A stretch of 64,000 nt of DNA, taken from assembly GCA_036571765.1 (NCBI GenBank), contig BROE01000013.1:4244912-4308911 (forward strand), read 5' to 3'. Below are positions 60,877 through 64,000 of this stretch, piece by piece. Source of the stretch: Plecoglossus altivelis. Lineage: Eukaryota; Chordata; Actinopteri; Osmeriformes; Plecoglossidae. The notes beneath the pieces were generated by a model. The model searched no databases and was not told where the DNA came from. It was given only the letters and a program-made list of their open reading frames with translations. Both the position numbers and the translations under genes were made by a program. How positions within the stretch are numbered: the first letter of the stretch is position 1; every line of letters begins with the position of its first letter.

Positions 60877-63800
60877 CCTTAACATTCAAAGGTTCGGAGC
60901 TCTGAAGTACACTGACCTTGCACTGAGTAACTGTTGGGCAGCTGTGTGGTCTCTGAGGAGATCCCAGAGCTTTATAAGAGCAGTGATGGAGATCACGCCC
61001 TTACAGTGAATGACGTTCTCCCAACGAAACAGTGCTCTGTATTTATTCCAATACAACGCAAATAATCTCAGGATGAACCCTCGAACCAGGTCCCTGTGAA
61101 TATTTGCAGCTGGCAGGGGGTACTATTGTTATAACAAGGTATCATGGCAACACAGCCATATATTGTGGCACTGACATAACCATAAGTATTGTGTAACTTG
61201 AAATATGAAACCTCTGACAGCACCGTTCTGTATCCAAGTGATATAATATTTACAACTTAATTAATCTTGACATTAAGCAAGAAAGTGCAACAAGGAAACG
61301 CACAGATACTGAGCAGGAAAGCAGATAGAGCGCCAAAAAGCAGATATAAAGATGGAAAGCAGAAAAAGACAGATTAAAGAGTAGCCGTCTCTAATCTCTA
61401 ACGAGCGGCCACTCATCTGATACGTTTTGTATTTCAAAGTAGTTCGACGAAACGATCAAAATAACAGACACGTCAGGGTAAATGGATAGAAAAAATACCA
61501 GTCGGACTGGAATTCGTAAGGCTCAAGCCACCTGTAGTCCCCTTCTCACTAATAAACCACCGTTTGGACAAGATTTAGAGGAAAACATTTACAGTTTTTC
61601 CACATCGCACTAAAATGACTCAACAGGACATTCTGTCCCATGTGTTAGTAGAAGCTTCACTAAATACAAAAACAGTTCATTTTTTTATTTGGGGTCAATA
61701 TGTGAAAAATAACACACAATGCAAATTTCACTTGAAAATGTAAAACACCCCGAATCAACCGAAACGCCCTGAAGAATGGATGCATGTGGTTAGTGACATC
61801 ATGCTTTGATGATGCAGAAAGCCCTTACGGGAGTGCAGCCTTCAGCTTTCATCTAGAGCCTGTTCAGTGCGTTCCTTTTGATTTGACCAATACAGAATAT
61901 ACTGTCACTCCTCCATCTCCTCCGGACCATAAAAGAATCACTCTTTCACAGGAATAATAACTGCAATCAAGGAATGTTCCTCCTGCAATCTGTAACGGCA
62001 ACTGTTTTATTAATCAAGTCAGTCCATACCAACGTATATTGATACGGTTAGTTTTCTGAGACAGCAGCACTTTTTGTACGGCGTGTCTTTTTAGCCACTG
62101 ACTGTGCTGTAACCTGTTATGCTGTAACTTTGAGTGCTACAAACATGGACAACAACTTGTGGTTGCAGAACTCACTATCTCAATTAGAAAGGCCTTTCCT
62201 ACAGTGAGTTCTTTATTCTGAGCTCCAGAGACCAATAGTAGGATGCTCTGTGTCCTCCGAATATCTTTCTGCAGAAAGATCCATTTAATAATACTTATGT
62301 AAACAGTAAATACTCATACAAAGACATTTGGAGACTTTTTGTTCTGTCGATTGTCATATTTTCACCCCAACCCTCTGTAGTCCGGGTCCAGCCTTTGGTG
62401 TGCGTCATCACAGCCCTTTCCATAAACAATGCGCTCTCTCATTAGAGCGCATTTTAGCATGACACAAAGCAGTGACGCGGAAGTTGGTGACCACTCAGTC
62501 CTATTACCTTCCAGCCTCGGCGACAGTGTTGACTCTCAGACCTGTGATGTTTGAGTTGCATGATGATGTTATAATACAAACAACATCCGAAAGGCCAGAC
62601 ATTACAGAATGATGGATAACCAAACACATCAAAACTGTCTGTGTGGGTGGAGTTCTCGAGCGATAACCAGTCTGGTTGCCGTTTGAAGCTTTAATATCAA
62701 CCCGCCAGCTGCCCAATTCTCACTCTGACCGACGTCTGTCTAGCTGCTGGTATACACCTACGACAAGTGGAAACCGAGCTATGATACATAGAGCCTCGGC
62801 AAACTGAAACCACATTGTACCATTGCACTTTGGAGAAGCATATGATAACATTAGCATCGGCAGTTGAATGGAGTCATTACTCTTCTCTTTGTCACAGGCC
62901 CGCTAAGCGCTCAGTACCACTGAGGAACTAGGATGAAGCGGATAGAATTGGAGTTCTTAGACAGTAGAGTGGATTACCACTGTGTCTGTACTCTAGGTTG
63001 GCGTTAATCTGATTCTGCCAGTCAATAAATAGAGGCACTGTCAATCTCATCTTGCTGGTGCACAATAATGTGTGTTGTTGCAGAACTAGCTTCGAGACGG
63101 AACGTTAGTTGCAGCTTTGGTAAGATTGTTCTTGCCATTGACATTGCCTCCATGATGCCTCCACAACGAAACACGACAGAGCAAGTGAATGCCTAAAAAT
63201 AAACAACAGGATAAGCAGGTGCCACTAGGGAGAGTCAATGTAAAACTACAAAAACGTGTATCAAAGTCGAAAATATTTAATAAAATCAACTTCAGAATAT
63301 CGTTGTTCTTGCGGTTGATGACGGGCATCGTAGATTACACTATATCAATGTGACCATTGTGCTTGTGTGGATGATGAAAGCAGAAGCGGGCTTAGTGGAT
63401 GGGAGGGGGGAGGAGGGAGTATCGGAGAGAAGTAATGATGGGATGATTGATTGCTAATGGAGGGCAGAGTGATGGAGGGACGAGGACATCAAAGTCCAAG
63501 TCATTCATTTCAGCTCCCAGTGTCGTCATTCATGAATACCCGCTTTAAATGTCTCAGCATCTACTAACTGAGGCTGTAGATGTGACCTGGACCTTTTGTG
63601 GCCTGGATCTTTTTGTCGCCGCCCAGGGAGTCCTATATACACACGTACACCGTATCTCTGTCCTGGTGGTCGAAGCATACAACCAGCCGCGTCCCCACTT
63701 CAGTAGAAACCTGAGTGGTCCAATCACACCCTAAACGAAATGACAGAAGAAGAGATTAGGCTAAACTCATCGTCACTGAGGAACGGAGCTAGAAGAGGCT

Positions 63801-64000
63801 CCTGGTTCAAATTAAAACAGCATCACATTCTCATAGAATTAAAGACAGACGTCTGCGACGCTGCCACTTATAGCGCTGTTACGCTCTCAAGGTGACAGCA
63901 TATTGAGGTTTAAATAATCATCTACTTTGTAAACTATGAAGCATAACATCTATTTTTAAGCGTACGCTGCAGAATGAGGATTGTAGTGGTGTCATGTCGT
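60877..64000. other. 5' flank of hdc, no gene recognised
   Basis: Beyond the hdc promoter I see no exon with family resemblance. Open frames here are short and lack motifs. The only structure of note is a perfect 10-bp inverted repeat with a 6-nt loop at 62428-62453 (arms AATGCGCTCT / AGAGCGCATT). Confidence 0.5.
60971..60976 (-). promoter_or_regulatory. TATA box of hdc
   Basis: On the minus strand TATAAAG lies 95 bp upstream of the hdc ATG, which predicts a 5' UTR of roughly 65 nt. Mammalian HDC also has a TATA-type promoter (family knowledge). Confidence 0.6.

Overview
The window looks like nuclear DNA of a ray-finned (teleost) fish. Coding sequence is split into short vertebrate-type exons with GT-AG introns, microsatellites (CA/GT, GA/CT, poly-C) and intronic minisatellites are abundant, and the proteins closely match vertebrate families. 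I read six multi-exon genes exon by exon. I saw no bacterial, phage or CRISPR-type system, no tRNA or rRNA, and no intact autonomous transposon.

Layout: (1) 834-27653, minus strand: pde8a, a PAS-domain cAMP phosphodiesterase with 21 recognised coding exons and a 13.9 kb first intron full of repeats. (2) 27654-33354: non-coding spacer with a 96-bp duplication and a possible alternative first exon of pde8a. (3) 33355-37091, minus: gatm, glycine amidinotransferase, nine exons, complete at 423 codons. (4) 37092-39261: spacer between two divergent genes. (5) 39262-45277, 46422-51035 and 51516-55617, plus: three tandem slc27a2 (FATP2, very-long-chain acyl-CoA synthetase) paralogues. Each has ten exons with the same splice phases and is apparently intact (618, 622 and 618 codons). 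(6) 56399-60876, minus: hdc, histidine decarboxylase, 12 exons, 692 codons, with a TATA box, facing the third slc27a2 copy tail to tail. (7) 60877-64000: upstream of hdc, no gene recognised.

The genes do not form one pathway. pde8a ends cAMP signals, gatm makes the creatine precursor guanidinoacetate in mitochondria, the slc27a2 array activates very long-chain fatty acids and possibly bile-acid precursors, and hdc makes histamine. From general knowledge, the human counterparts all lie on the long arm of chromosome 15 but are more spread out, so this looks like a compact local version of that neighbourhood.

The points most worth a second look are in the slc27a2 array: an altered A5 motif in copy 2, a sharp gene-conversion-like tract shared by exon 2 of copies 2 and 3, a gap of only 480 bp between those genes, and a start-stop uORF four bases before the copy 1 start codon. 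Others are an exon that seems to be missing, in frame, from pde8a, a candidate alternative pde8a first exon, and the hdc stop codon lying inside a minisatellite. Gene models come from reading splice sites and recalling family sequences; no alignment or transcript data were available.
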